Shown one piece after another: positions 1 to 8,855 of a stretch of 64,000 bases of DNA (positions are counted from its first letter, which is position 1; every line of letters starts with the position of its first letter). The position numbers and the translations under genes are program-made. Source of the stretch: Bdellovibrio sp. KM01. GTDB lineage: Bacteria > Bdellovibrionota > Bdellovibrionia > Bdellovibrionales > Bdellovibrionaceae. Under the pieces are notes generated by a model that was not told the origin of the DNA, made no database searches, and saw only the letters and a list, made by a program, of their open reading frames with translations. The stretch covers positions 1,550,001 through 1,614,000 of the forward strand of contig NZ_CP058348.1 of NCBI RefSeq assembly GCF_013752535.1. Reading direction: 5' to 3'.

Positions 1-10
1 TAAGAGCCAT

Positions 11-2833
11 ATGGCGGAGTTAGATCCTCAGGTTCTTGAGCAGATTAAAATTAAGTTGGGTGGTGGCGATAAGCCGGCTGAAGAAGCAAAACCCAAAAAA
101 GCGGCAACTCGCAAGGCACCAGCTAAAAAAGTAGCGGCGCCTGCAGCGGCTGAAACAGACGCAGCAGCGGCAGCAGCCTCTGGTGCAGCGAAGCCTTCGG
201 TTATTCGTCGTAAGACGAAAGAGGAAGCGGCTCCGGTTGAAGCAAAAGCAAAAGTAATTTCCAAACCCGAAGTTGAAGAAGAAGCGGAAGCTCCTAAAAC
301 AACTCGTGTTGTAGTTAAAAAGCCAGCAGCTGCGGCTGCTCCGAAGGAAGAGGTTGAAGAACCAACTCCAGCGGTGGTTGAAGAAAAGCTTGTTGCGAAA
401 CCAGAACCAACACCTGTGGCGGCGGCTCCAGCAGCTCCAGTGGTGGAAGCCAAAGTTGAAGCTCCGGCTCCTGTGAAAACAGAAGCTCCAGCAGCGCCAG
501 CGGCATCCGCTCCGGTTCAGGCTCGTAAGAAAGAAGTTGTTGTTGGAACTAGCGGTATCGCAAGCTCGTCGACTCCGGCTTCTGCTCCGAAAAGAAATAT
601 CATTGGACGCATGGATCTTTCCCGCGTTCAGACACAAGCTCCGCAGCGCTCACAAGGTGAGCGTCCACAAGGTGGAGGTTTTCAACCTCGCACAGGTGGC
701 GGTGCAAGTGCTTCTTTCACAGGACCTCGCCCGGGTGGTTTCAATCGCCCCGCAGGTGGTGCGCCAACGCGTAACATCCGTCCTGGCTTCGTAGCGCAGC
801 AAGCTCCTCCAGAGATACCAACTGAAGGTGGCGATCACCACCACAACAAAGAGTTTGATAAACGCAAACGCTTTGGTGCAGCTCCGGCTGTGGCTCCAAG
901 TGCATTCAATGCGGGGCCAAGCGCTCGTGAAAAAGAAAAAGAAGAAGAAGTTAAAACGTTCAACCCCGTTGAGTTCCGTAAGCGTGAGATGGTGTTCCAG
1001 CCTAAAAAGAAAAAAGGCGTATTGGATCGCGATGCTCAGAAAACTCAAATCACAACAGCGGCAGCTCATAAACGTATCGTTAAAGTTAATGGCACAATGA
1101 AGCTGACGGATTTGGCAATGGAGATGGGCTTGAAAGCTCCTCAATTGGTCAAAGTTTTGATGTCGAACGGTGTTATGGCCAACATGAATACTTCGCTGGA
1201 TTTCGATACGATCGCTTTGATCGTTCCTGAATTTGGTTGGGAAGCTCAAAACGTATTCAAAACTGCTGATGACGTAGCGTCGGAAACTGCATTCGGTGAT
1301 ATGGATGCAGAAAAAATCACTCGTCCACCAGTTGTTACAATCATGGGTCACGTTGACCATGGTAAGACTTCCTTGTTGGATGCTATCCGTAATGCTGACG
1401 TTGCCAAAGGCGAAGCCGGCGGTATCACGCAGCACATCGGTGCTTACTCTGTTAAATTGGAAGACGGTTCATTGATCACGTTCCTAGACACTCCGGGTCA
1501 CGAAGCCTTCACGGCGATGCGTACTCGTGGTGCGAACGCGACTGATATCGCGGTTATCGTGGTAGCAGCTGATGACGGTATGATGCCGCAAACGCAAGAA
1601 TCTATTAACCATGCGAAAGCAGCTGGCGTACCTATTATCGTGGCTGTGAATAAGATGGATAAACCCGGTGCGAATCCGGACCGTATCAAACAACAATTAA
1701 CTGAACTTGAAATCGTCCCAGAAGAATGGGGTGGTAACACGATCTTCGTGGAAGTTTCAGCTCTTAAGAAAACAGGCTTGAAAGAGCTTCTTGAGCAAAT
1801 CAAATTGTTGGCTGAAATCGGTGAGCTTAAAGCCAATCCTAAACGTTCGGGCACAGGTCTTGTGATCGAAGCGAAAATGGAAAAAGGCAAAGGACCTGTT
1901 GCAACACTTCTGGTTAAAGACGGAACTGTTGCTGTTGGTCAGTACATCGTAGCAGGTACAATGAAAGGCCGCGTTCGTTCTTTGACGAATGATAAAGGTC
2001 AAAGAGTTGAATCTGTGGGTCCAGGTCTTCCAGTGGAAGTTTTGGGTCTGGATGGTGTTCCAGCTGCCGGTGATAAGTTCGATATCGTTAAAGACGAAAA
2101 AACAGCTGAAGAGATGTCTACTTTGAGAAAAGAACAAGCGGCGAAAGCTGCGGCAACTCCAGCGTCGAAAATGTCTTTGGACGAAATCTTCTCTAAAGTT
2201 AAATCTGGCGATGTGAAAGAGCTTGCGATCATCTTGAAAGCAGACGTTCATGGTTCTCTTGAGGCCATCAACGGAATGCTTTCTAAATTGGTGACTCCGG
2301 AAGTGAAAGTGCGTGTGATCCACGCCGCTGTCGGTGGTATCAATGAGAATGACGTGACTTTGGCGAACACTTCTAAAGGTATCGTTTTGGGCTTCAACGT
2401 TCGTCCTGACTTGGGCGCACAAGCTAAAGCGAAACAATTGGGTGTCGACATCAGAACTTACTCGATCGTTTACGAATTGATCGATCAAATGAAAGCTGCG
2501 ATGTCCGGTCTTCTTACTCCAGATATGGTTGAAGAAGTTATGGGTCGCGTGGAAGTTCGTAACGTGTTCAACGTACCAAAAGTTGGAACGATTGCGGGTT
2601 GCTTCGTTATCGATGGTAAAGTTCAGCGTAACAATTCGATCCGTCTTCTTCGTGAAGATAAGATCATTTACGAAGGCAAGATCGCATCGCTTAAACGTTT
2701 CAAAGACGACGCCAAAGAAGTGGCTTCTGGCTACGAGTGCGGTATCGGCATTGAAAACTACAACGACGTTAAAGTCGGTGATATGATGGAAGCTTTTGTT
2801 AAAAAAGAAGTTGCTAGAGAATTGGGTCTATAA
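11..2833 (+). CDS. infB: Translation initiation factor IF-2
   Basis: GTPase that brings initiator tRNA to the 30S subunit and promotes subunit joining. The first ~300 residues are a low-complexity Ala/Pro/Lys/Glu linker that becomes Gly/Arg-rich, followed by an IF2 N-domain around 350-400. The G domain shows GHVDHGKT (~446-453), DTPGH (~493) and NKMD (~547), then the domain II barrel and C-terminal IF2 domains. At 940 residues it is in the range of long bacterial IF-2 forms. It is the first gene of infB-rbfA-truB and its stop overlaps the rbfA start. In other bacteria nusA usually lies just upstream; the TAA at bases 1-3 could be its stop, but this cannot be confirmed. Confidence 0.98.
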   Translation: MAELDPQVLEQIKIKLGGGDKPAEEAKPKKAATRKAPAKKVAAPAAAETDAAAAAASGAAKPSVIRRKTKEEAAPVEAKAKVISKPEVEEEAEAPKTTRVVVKKPAAAAAPKEEVEEPTPAVVEEKLVAKPEPTPVAAAPAAPVVEAKVEAPAPVKTEAPAAPAASAPVQARKKEVVVGTSGIASSSTPASAPKRNIIGRMDLSRVQTQAPQRSQGERPQGGGFQPRTGGGASASFTGPRPGGFNRPAGGAPTRNIRPGFVAQQAPPEIPTEGGDHHHNKEFDKRKRFGAAPAVAPSAFNAGPSAREKEKEEEVKTFNPVEFRKREMVFQPKKKKGVLDRDAQKTQITTAAAHKRIVKVNGTMKLTDLAMEMGLKAPQLVKVLMSNGVMANMNTSLDFDTIALIVPEFGWEAQNVFKTADDVASETAFGDMDAEKITRPPVVTIMGHVDHGKTSLLDAIRNADVAKGEAGGITQHIGAYSVKLEDGSLITFLDTPGHEAFTAMRTRGANATDIAVIVVAADDGMMPQTQESINHAKAAGVPIIVAVNKMDKPGANPDRIKQQLTELEIVPEEWGGNTIFVEVSALKKTGLKELLEQIKLLAEIGELKANPKRSGTGLVIEAKMEKGKGPVATLLVKDGTVAVGQYIVAGTMKGRVRSLTNDKGQRVESVGPGLPVEVLGLDGVPAAGDKFDIVKDEKTAEEMSTLRKEQAAKAAATPASKMSLDEIFSKVKSGDVKELAIILKADVHGSLEAINGMLSKLVTPEVKVRVIHAAVGGINENDVTLANTSKGIVLGFNVRPDLGAQAKAKQLGVDIRTYSIVYELIDQMKAAMSGLLTPDMVEEVMGRVEVRNVFNVPKVGTIAGCFVIDGKVQRNNSIRLLREDKIIYEGKIASLKRFKDDAKEVASGYECGIGIENYNDVKVGDMMEAFVKKEVARELGL

Positions 2834-3234
2834 TGAAAAACATGGGTGATGGGCGCCGAGTCGCTCGCGTAGAACGTGAAATTCAAGCTACCATCGCTCA
2901 GTTTTTGATCCGTGGTTTCAAAGTACCGTTGCCAGGTTTGGTGACGGTGGCTTCAGTTAAGATGCCAGCGGATTTGCGTGCCGCAAAAGTCTATGTCAGT
3001 GTTCTGGGGTCCGATAAAGATCAAGAATTGGCATTGGAGTTGTTGCAAGAGCGCGCTTTCGAAATTCAAAACTTTATCGGCAAAGAACTTAAAATGCGTT
3101 ATTGCCCAAAACTGACTTTCTATGTGGATCACGCCACAGAGCAGGTTTTGAAAGTGGAACGCATTCTTTCTGATCTTGAGTTGGAAAGAAAATCCAAAGA
3201 GCCTAAAGAAGACTCAGAGTCTGATGACGAATAA
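2833..3234 (+). CDS. rbfA: Ribosome-binding factor A
   Basis: 30S maturation factor that binds near the 5' end of 16S rRNA and is needed for late small-subunit assembly and cold adaptation. The 133-residue product has the usual RbfA length, a KH-like core and an acidic C-terminal tail (SEDSESDDE type). Its ATG overlaps the infB stop codon in a TAATG arrangement, so translation is probably coupled. Its 3' end overlaps the likely truB start at 3224 by 11 bases. The family assignment rests on overall sequence, length and the infB-rbfA-truB order. Confidence 0.95.
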   Translation: MKNMGDGRRVARVEREIQATIAQFLIRGFKVPLPGLVTVASVKMPADLRAAKVYVSVLGSDKDQELALELLQERAFEIQNFIGKELKMRYCPKLTFYVDHATEQVLKVERILSDLELERKSKEPKEDSESDDE

Positions 3235-4183
3235 TTCTGAAAATTCAAAAACGCCTCCGGCTAAACGGATCAGCGTCGATTTCAATGGTTTGTTACTTGT
3301 TGATAAACCATCCGGCATTTCCAGCCATGACGTGGTTTCGCGTTTGCGTCGTATTATGGGCACAAAGTCTGTCGGTCACTCCGGCACCTTGGATCCTATG
3401 GCGTCAGGCTTGATGGCCTGCCTGATCAATGAAGCGACCAAGCTTTCTCAATACATTCTGGAAGGTGACAAGGGTTACCGCGTGCGAATTCAATTTGGGA
3501 TTCGCACCGACACCCTGGATACCACCGGAGAAACTTTGGAAACCAAGCCCGTCAATTTGGTGCAGGAAACTTTGCTTGCGGAAGCTATGAAGCTTCAAGG
3601 TGAGATGGAAGTGGAAGTTCCGATTTACTCGGCCATCAAAGTTCAGGGTAAAAAGCTATACGAATATGCCCGCCAGGATAAAGACGTTGTGATCCCTAAA
3701 AAGGTCATGAACTTCTGGGATGTTCAATTCCTGGGAATGGGGGAGGATTGGGCTGAGTTCGATCTTCGTTGCTCTAAAGGCAGCTACATTCGTACATGGG
3801 TGGATCTTTTGGGGCAGGCTCTTGGCTGTGGTGCGGCGATGAGTGCTCTGCGCAGAACTTATTCAGCCCCCTATCATTTGCAGCAGGGGCAAACCCTGGA
3901 GGCCATTGAGGAGTGTGTAAAAAAGAGCACTTTTTCACCGGCTTTTGTGGCGATGGATGCCGCTTTACCGATGGTGAAGCGTATCCGCGTGAAGGGACAG
4001 GATCAGGTGCTTTTGGGGAATGGCCAGATCAGCCATGACCTGCGTAGCCAGCTTATAGCTGTTTTTAAGCCCGATGAAGACCAATACGTGCAGATTCTTG
4101 CCTTGGAGGGTGGGAAGCTTTTGGCCATTGTTGGCCTCGAGCCAGGACGAGGATTTGTCCTGAAGCGCGTATTCAAATACTAA
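3224..4183 (+). CDS. truB: tRNA pseudouridine(55) synthase
   Basis: Converts U55 in the T loop of tRNAs to pseudouridine. The catalytic motif GTLDPMASG is near residues 55-63, with the nucleophilic Asp at about 57, preceded by the family's LLVDKPSGISSHD segment. A KGSYIRTWVDLLG block and a C-terminal PUA-like region follow. I start at ATG 3224, giving 319 residues; an upstream in-frame start at 3176 would lie deep inside rbfA and add 16 residues unlike the family. It is the last gene of the infB group before the separately led rpsO. Confidence 0.95.
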   Translation: MTNNSENSKTPPAKRISVDFNGLLLVDKPSGISSHDVVSRLRRIMGTKSVGHSGTLDPMASGLMACLINEATKLSQYILEGDKGYRVRIQFGIRTDTLDTTGETLETKPVNLVQETLLAEAMKLQGEMEVEVPIYSAIKVQGKKLYEYARQDKDVVIPKKVMNFWDVQFLGMGEDWAEFDLRCSKGSYIRTWVDLLGQALGCGAAMSALRRTYSAPYHLQQGQTLEAIEECVKKSTFSPAFVAMDAALPMVKRIRVKGQDQVLLGNGQISHDLRSQLIAVFKPDEDQYVQILALEGGKLLAIVGLEPGRGFVLKRVFKY

Positions 4184-4196
4184 TTATTTTCACTAC

Positions 4197-4312
4197 TTGA
4201 CCCCGCTTGCGGGCTCAGATAGAACCTTACAAAACCTGCCTAGGATCGACAGCCATGACGACTAAGGTGGGGAGTTTACAAACCGGCGGTAACGCCAACA
4301 CAGGAGACGCTA
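4197..4312 (+). promoter_or_regulatory. rpsO leader, possible S15 autoregulatory RNA
   Basis: The 129-base gap before rpsO holds a TTGACC box (4197-4202) with a GATAGA-like box at 4218-4223, a weak promoter candidate with short spacing. Just upstream of the Shine-Dalgarno AGGAG (4302-4306) is a small hairpin, GGCG-GTAA-CGCC (4285-4296), with a GNRA tetraloop. S15 controls its own mRNA through leader structures in several phyla. That role here is inferred from position and fold only. Confidence 0.35.
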
Positions 4313-4582
4313 ATGGCAGTCACTAAAGAACAAAAAGCACAGATCGTTAACAAGTTCAAAACTGCAGGCCTAGATACTGGTTCAGCACAAGTACAAGTTG
4401 CTTTGCTTACAGCACGTATCAACGACCTTACAGTTCACTTCACTACTCACAAAAAAGATTTCCACGGTCGTCGTGGTCTTGTGACTCTAGTAAATCAACG
4501 TCGTAAGCTTTTGGATTACTTGCACCGCAAAGACGTTAAAGGTTATCAAACTCTTATCAAAGAACTTGATATCCGTAAGTAA
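4313..4582 (+). CDS. rpsO: 30S ribosomal protein S15
   Basis: Primary 16S rRNA-binding protein of the small-subunit platform that nucleates S6/S18 binding and contributes to an intersubunit bridge. At 89 residues it has the standard length, with the four-helix S15 pattern including [18 protein letters not shown] and the [12 protein letters not shown] helix. A good Shine-Dalgarno AGGAG lies 6 bases upstream of the ATG. It precedes pnp, as in many bacteria, with a 193-base structured spacer between them. The start is unambiguous. Confidence 0.98.
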   Translation: MAVTKEQKAQIVNKFKTAGLDTGSAQVQVALLTARINDLTVHFTTHKKDFHGRRGLVTLVNQRRKLLDYLHRKDVKGYQTLIKELDIRK

Positions 4583-4606
4583 TCTCCATTTAAATAAGAT
4601 ACTAAA

Positions 4607-4628
4607 GAAGGGGCTGAATAGCCCCTTC
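4607..4628 (+). terminator. Hairpin after rpsO
   Basis: GAAGGGGCT pairs perfectly with AGCCCCTTC across a GAAT loop (9 bp stem), 24 bases after the rpsO stop. No clear U-run follows, so it may be a weak terminator, an mRNA-stabilising 3' end or a processing site rather than a strong intrinsic terminator. Confidence 0.5.
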
Positions 4629-4643
4629 GAACTTTAAAAAACA

Positions 4644-4730
4644 GGAAGCCAGCTGAGAAATCGCGCTGACTTCGAAAACAAGCAAAGATGGCTTGTTGAA
4701 TGTCTCAGAATGATTTTTGAGATGGCTTCC
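4644..4730 (+). promoter_or_regulatory. Structured pnp 5' leader (long stem-loop)
   Basis: GGAAGCCA (4644-4651) pairs with TGGCTTCC (4723-4730). Inside it, CTGAGAAATC (4653-4662) pairs with GATTTTTGAG (4712-4721) with one mismatch and one G-U. An inner hairpin AACAAGC/GCTTGTT lies at 4677-4697. The structure ends 45 bases before the pnp ATG. In Escherichia coli a leader hairpin cut by RNase III mediates PNPase autoregulation; a comparable role here is inferred from fold and position. Confidence 0.55.
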
Positions 4731-4775
4731 ACAAACGGATGGCGAAAACGATTTTTCGCTAAATAAGGAGATTTA

Positions 4776-6875
4776 ATGAAAACGACTGTAACTACTTCTG
4801 TAGGTGGAAAACAGATCACAATCGAAACAGGCCGTATGGCAAAACAAGCTGATGGATCAGTACTTGTTTCTTCTGGTAACAACATGGTTATCGTTACTGC
4901 TGTTTCTTCTAAAAAACCTTCAGAGATGGACTTCTTCCCTCTGACTGTTGAATACATCGAAAAATACTATGCAACTGGTAAAATTCCAGGTGGTTACTTC
5001 AAACGTGAAGCTAAACCAACAAACGACGCGGTTCTAATTGCTCGCTTGATCGACCGTCCAATCCGTCCTTCTTTCCCAGAAGGCTACCGCTATGAAACTC
5101 AAGTTGTGGCGACTGTTCTTTCTGCTGACGGTTCATTCCCTCTTGAAATCTTGGCAAGTTTGGGTGCTTCTGCAGCCCTTCACGTATCTGATATTCCATT
5201 CAACGGCCCAACGGCAGCAGTTCAAATCGCTCGCGTTGACGGTCAATTCATCGCCAACCCAACTCCACAACAAATGGAAAAATCCGACATGGATATGATC
5301 GTTGCGGGTACTCGCAATGGTTTGTTGATGGTTGAAGGTGAAACGAAATTCATCTCTGAAGCAGATGCTTTGGCAGCGTTGAAATTCGGTCACCAAGCAT
5401 TGATCCCTCTTTTGAATGCGCAAGATGAATTGCGTGAAAAAACGGGTTCTGTAGCTAAACGCGCTTACACAGCTCCTTCTATTGATGCAGATTTTAAATC
5501 TTCTGCTGAAGCTTTCTTGCAGCCTAAAATCGCAGCAGCGCTTGCGATCAAAGAAAAACAAGATCGTTACGCAGCATCTGCAGCAGCAGCTTCTGAAGCT
5601 GAAAAAACTTTGTTGGCTTCCATCACTGACAAAGATCTTTTGAAACAACGTAAAAAAGAACTCAACACAATCATCGAAGATCTTAAATACAAAGAAGCTC
5701 GTTCGATGATCTTGGATCGCAAAGTTCGTATCGACGGTCGTAATACGACAACTGTACGTCCTGTAGCGAACGAAGTTGGTATCTTGCCACGTGCTCACGG
5801 TTCAGGTCTATTCACTCGTGGTGAAACTCAAGTTTTGGGCACGGTGACTTTGGGTACTGGTGACGATGAACAAATGGTTGATTCATTGTTGGGCGTTCAA
5901 AAACGCAAATTTATGCTTCACTACAACTTCCCTCCATACTCTGTAGGTGAAGTAGGTCGTATGAGCGGTACTTCTCGTCGTGAAATCGGTCACGGTAACT
6001 TGGCTGAACGCGCTCTTAAAGCGGTTCTTCCTGACCATGAGAAATTCCCATACACAATCCGTATCGTATCTGAAGTTTTGGAGTCTAACGGTTCTTCTTC
6101 AATGGGTACTGTATGTTCTGGTTTGATGGCTCTTCTTGATGCGGGTGTACCTGTTAAAGGAAACGTTGCCGGTGTGGCAATGGGTCTAATCAAAGAGGGC
6201 GACCGCGTAGCAGTCTTGACGGACATCTTGGGTGATGAAGATCACTTGGGTGACATGGACTTTAAAGTTGCAGGTACTGCTCAAGGTATCACAGCTGTTC
6301 AAATGGATATCAAAATTGACTCTGTATCTTTCGAAGTTATGGAACAAGCGTTGTCTCAAGCTAAAGACGGCCGTATCCACATCTTGAACGAAATGGAAAA
6401 AGTGATGAAAACTCCTCGTGGTCAAATCTCTGAATTTGCTCCACGTATCGAGACTATCAAAATCCGTCCAGACAAAATCCGCGAAGTTATCGGATCTGGT
6501 GGTAAAGTTATCCGTGGTATCACTGAAGCGACTGGCGTTAAGATCGAAATCGAAGACGACGGTACAATCCACATTGCATCCGCTGATCCTGAAGCAACTA
6601 AAAAAGCTATCGGCATGATCAACGACATCGTGGCAGAAGCTGAAGTTGGTAAAACGTATAAAGGCCGCGTAGTAAAAATCGCTGAATTCGGAGCTTTCGT
6701 TGAAATCCTTCCGAACACTCAAGGTTTGTTACACATCTCTGAGATCTCTAACGAGCGCGTTCGCGCCGTAACAGACGTTCTTAAAGAAGGCGAAACTATC
6801 GACGTAAAAGTTCTTGAAGTTGACCGTGCAGGTCGCGTGAAACTTTCTCGCAAAGCTTTGTTGCAACAACAGTAG
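4776..6875 (+). CDS. pnp: Polyribonucleotide nucleotidyltransferase (PNPase)
   Basis: Phosphorolytic 3'-5' exoribonuclease of the RNA degradosome, acting as a trimer. Two RNase PH-like domains span about residues 10-230 and 315-545, separated by an all-helical linker rich in Ala and Lys. A KH domain follows, with VIGSGGKVIR near 569-578. A C-terminal S1 domain begins around residue 620 (GKTYKGRVVKIAEFGAFVE). The 699-residue length is typical. The Shine-Dalgarno AAGGAG lies 7 bases upstream of the ATG, downstream of a structured leader suggesting autoregulation. Codon use matches highly expressed neighbours. Confidence 0.98.
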   Translation: MKTTVTTSVGGKQITIETGRMAKQADGSVLVSSGNNMVIVTAVSSKKPSEMDFFPLTVEYIEKYYATGKIPGGYFKREAKPTNDAVLIARLIDRPIRPSFPEGYRYETQVVATVLSADGSFPLEILASLGASAALHVSDIPFNGPTAAVQIARVDGQFIANPTPQQMEKSDMDMIVAGTRNGLLMVEGETKFISEADALAALKFGHQALIPLLNAQDELREKTGSVAKRAYTAPSIDADFKSSAEAFLQPKIAAALAIKEKQDRYAASAAAASEAEKTLLASITDKDLLKQRKKELNTIIEDLKYKEARSMILDRKVRIDGRNTTTVRPVANEVGILPRAHGSGLFTRGETQVLGTVTLGTGDDEQMVDSLLGVQKRKFMLHYNFPPYSVGEVGRMSGTSRREIGHGNLAERALKAVLPDHEKFPYTIRIVSEVLESNGSSSMGTVCSGLMALLDAGVPVKGNVAGVAMGLIKEGDRVAVLTDILGDEDHLGDMDFKVAGTAQGITAVQMDIKIDSVSFEVMEQALSQAKDGRIHILNEMEKVMKTPRGQISEFAPRIETIKIRPDKIREVIGSGGKVIRGITEATGVKIEIEDDGTIHIASADPEATKKAIGMINDIVAEAEVGKTYKGRVVKIAEFGAFVEILPNTQGLLHISEISNERVRAVTDVLKEGETIDVKVLEVDRAGRVKLSRKALLQQQ

Positions 6876-6934
6876 ACTCTGATGGCGCGCCAAAGTCGTA
6901 AGACCTCGGCGCATAGGAGCAGGTTATAAATACT

Positions 6935-8194
6935 TTGTTCAAAAAATCTGAACTTTCTAACGGGATCCGAGTGATGAGCGAATTTCATCCAGGGTCCCGT
7001 GCCGTTTCTATCGGTATCTGGGTTTTAACGGGGACTCGGGACGAGACTCCAGCCATTGCCGGCATGTCTCACTTGCTGGAGCATCTGGTATTCAAAGGCA
7101 CTAAAACCCGCAATACTTATCAAATCGCAAAATCATTGGAATCCGTGGGTGGTGAGCTGAATGCTTACACGACTCGCGAGTACACGTGCTATCATGCGCT
7201 GGTATTAAAGGATCATTGGGAAAAGGCTTTAGACGTTTTGTCGGACCTGGTTTCCAATATGAATTTGCTTAAAAAAGAATTCGCCTTGGAAAAAGGCGTG
7301 ATCTTACAAGAAATCGCGATGTCGGAAGACTCTCACGAAGACGTTATTTATGACGTTCTTTATGATGAGGCTTACGGCAAGCATCCATTGGGTCGTCCCA
7401 TCTTGGGAACGCCTGCTTCGATTGCTTTGATGAAGCAAAAGCAGGTGATGGATTACTATAAGAAAAACTATACCGGCAAAAATATCATCGTGAGCGCGGC
7501 AGGTTGCCTGGATCACGACGAGTTTATGGCGGGTGTGCACAAGCACCTGGGTAAGAAAGCTAAATCCACACTTAAGAATACGCGCAAAAAACCAAATTGG
7601 TTGCGTCGTCGTCGTGTGATGGAAAAGCAATCAGAACAAGTGCATATGCTTTTGGGGCTGCCGACAGCGAGTTTCCGTGATCGTCATCGTTTTGAAGCGG
7701 TGATCACGAACACTCTTTTGGGTGGCGGCATGACTTCAAAGCTTTACCAAAGTGTGCGTGAAAAGCGCGGCTTGGTTTATTCGATTTTCTCAGGATTAAA
7801 TACCAACATCGATTCTGGGATGCTGAATATCTATGCGGCTTCCGAGTTAAAGAGTGTCAAGAAAGTCGGCGAGTTGATTTCCAAAGAATTCCAAAAGATC
7901 CGTAAAAAGGGTGCGACTCGTTCGGATGTGGAGATGTTCAAGACGCAGGTGAAGGGCAGTATTTTGCTGGGCTCCGACGATATTGAAAATCGCATGACAT
8001 CTTTGGCAGTCAATGAAATGGTATTTGGCCAATACAAGTCAGTGGATTCGGTGATCGAAGAGATCAACGAAGTGACGGTGGATTCGGTGAACGACTATAT
8101 CCGCAATGAACTGACGACTGATAAAACATCCGGCGTTTTGCTGGGCACTGGTGTTGACGATCTCAAAGACTGGTGGGAGGAGTTTGAACTATGA
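6935..8194 (+). CDS. M16 family zinc metallopeptidase
   Basis: Pitrilysin/processing-peptidase type protease. The inverted zinc motif HLLEH occupies residues 46-50 (GMSHLLEHLVFKGT), with a downstream acidic zinc-ligand region around residues 120-127. At 419 residues it matches the single-chain bacterial form (PqqL/YmxG-like). The first codon appears to be TTG at 6935, with AGGAGC about 15 bases upstream; no better ATG fits the conserved N-terminus. The pnp-M16-dut order is common in bacteria. Its stop overlaps the dut ATG. The substrate is not predictable. Confidence 0.9.
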   Translation: MFKKSELSNGIRVMSEFHPGSRAVSIGIWVLTGTRDETPAIAGMSHLLEHLVFKGTKTRNTYQIAKSLESVGGELNAYTTREYTCYHALVLKDHWEKALDVLSDLVSNMNLLKKEFALEKGVILQEIAMSEDSHEDVIYDVLYDEAYGKHPLGRPILGTPASIALMKQKQVMDYYKKNYTGKNIIVSAAGCLDHDEFMAGVHKHLGKKAKSTLKNTRKKPNWLRRRRVMEKQSEQVHMLLGLPTASFRDRHRFEAVITNTLLGGGMTSKLYQSVREKRGLVYSIFSGLNTNIDSGMLNIYAASELKSVKKVGELISKEFQKIRKKGATRSDVEMFKTQVKGSILLGSDDIENRMTSLAVNEMVFGQYKSVDSVIEEINEVTVDSVNDYIRNELTTDKTSGVLLGTGVDDLKDWWEEFEL

Positions 8195-8640
8195 ATAAAG
8201 TAACTGTGAAAATTAAAACCCTTGAGAACTTTAAAGGTGAGCTTCCTCAGTATCAATCTGCAGGGGCTTCTGGAGTGGATGTTCGTGCCCAACTTGATGG
8301 CCCGGTTGTTTTGGAACCAGGTCAACGTGCGATGATCCCAACAGGTTTGAGCTTTGAAATTCCTTTGGGTTTTGAAATCCAAGCGCGTCCACGCAGTGGC
8401 TGGGCGGCAAAAAACGGTCTGACTGTTTTGAACACGCCAGGAACAATCGATGCGGACTATCGCGGTGAAGTTAAAATCATCGTGATCAATCTGGGCGATG
8501 CTGCGGTCACTATCGGTGATCAAGAGCGCTGCGCTCAATTGGTCGTGGCTCCGGTTTATCAAGCCAACTTTGTTATGGCTCACGAACTGAGCGAAACAGA
8601 ACGCGGTGCCGGTGGGTTTGGTTCCACAGGCAGAGCCTAG
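8191..8640 (+). CDS. dut: Deoxyuridine 5'-triphosphate nucleotidohydrolase (dUTPase)
   Basis: Hydrolyses dUTP to dUMP and pyrophosphate, keeping uracil out of DNA and feeding dTMP synthesis. All trimeric dUTPase motifs are visible: SGVDVRA (motif 1), PRSGWAAKNG (motif 2), TIDADYRGEV with the catalytic Asp (motif 3), RCAQLVV (motif 4) and RGAGGFGSTG (motif 5) at the C-terminus. Length 149 is standard. Its ATG overlaps the preceding peptidase gene by 4 bases (ATGA), indicating coupled translation. The hairpin array directly downstream ends the transcript. Confidence 0.97.
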   Translation: MNKVTVKIKTLENFKGELPQYQSAGASGVDVRAQLDGPVVLEPGQRAMIPTGLSFEIPLGFEIQARPRSGWAAKNGLTVLNTPGTIDADYRGEVKIIVINLGDAAVTIGDQERCAQLVVAPVYQANFVMAHELSETERGAGGFGSTGRA

Positions 8641-8673
8641 TTTACAAAATTACCGACATTCTGGTCGTAGTAC

Positions 8674-8776
8674 AAAGCCATGGTTGATAAAGCCGTGGCT
8701 TTTTTTGTTTATAAAGCTTTGGCTTTTGTGTTTATAAAGCCACGGATTTTATATCTATAGCGCCGTGGCTTTTTTA
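8674..8776 (+). terminator. Tandem terminator/hairpin array after dut
   Basis: AAAGCCATGG/CCGTGGCTTT (8674-8702, one G-U) is followed by a T-run to 8706. AAAGCCACGG/CCGTGGCTTT (8736-8772) is a perfect 10 bp stem followed by T's to 8776. The segment contains four degenerate copies of an ATAAAGCC-type unit starting at 8687, 8711, 8734 and 8757, a period of 23-24 bases. This is strong evidence for termination after dut by serial hairpins. Confidence 0.8.
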
Positions 8777-8855
8777 TTGAGAGTGCGCAGGGTCAGTTTT
8801 TCAAGTTGCCAAGGTCAGGGGAATGAGAAAGGCTTACTTATCTAGAGGAGTTTTT

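Noticed and set aside
20-1435. Long antisense frames opposite infB
   Set aside because: They are produced by the repetitive Ala/Pro/Lys codons of the IF-2 linker and have no independent support.
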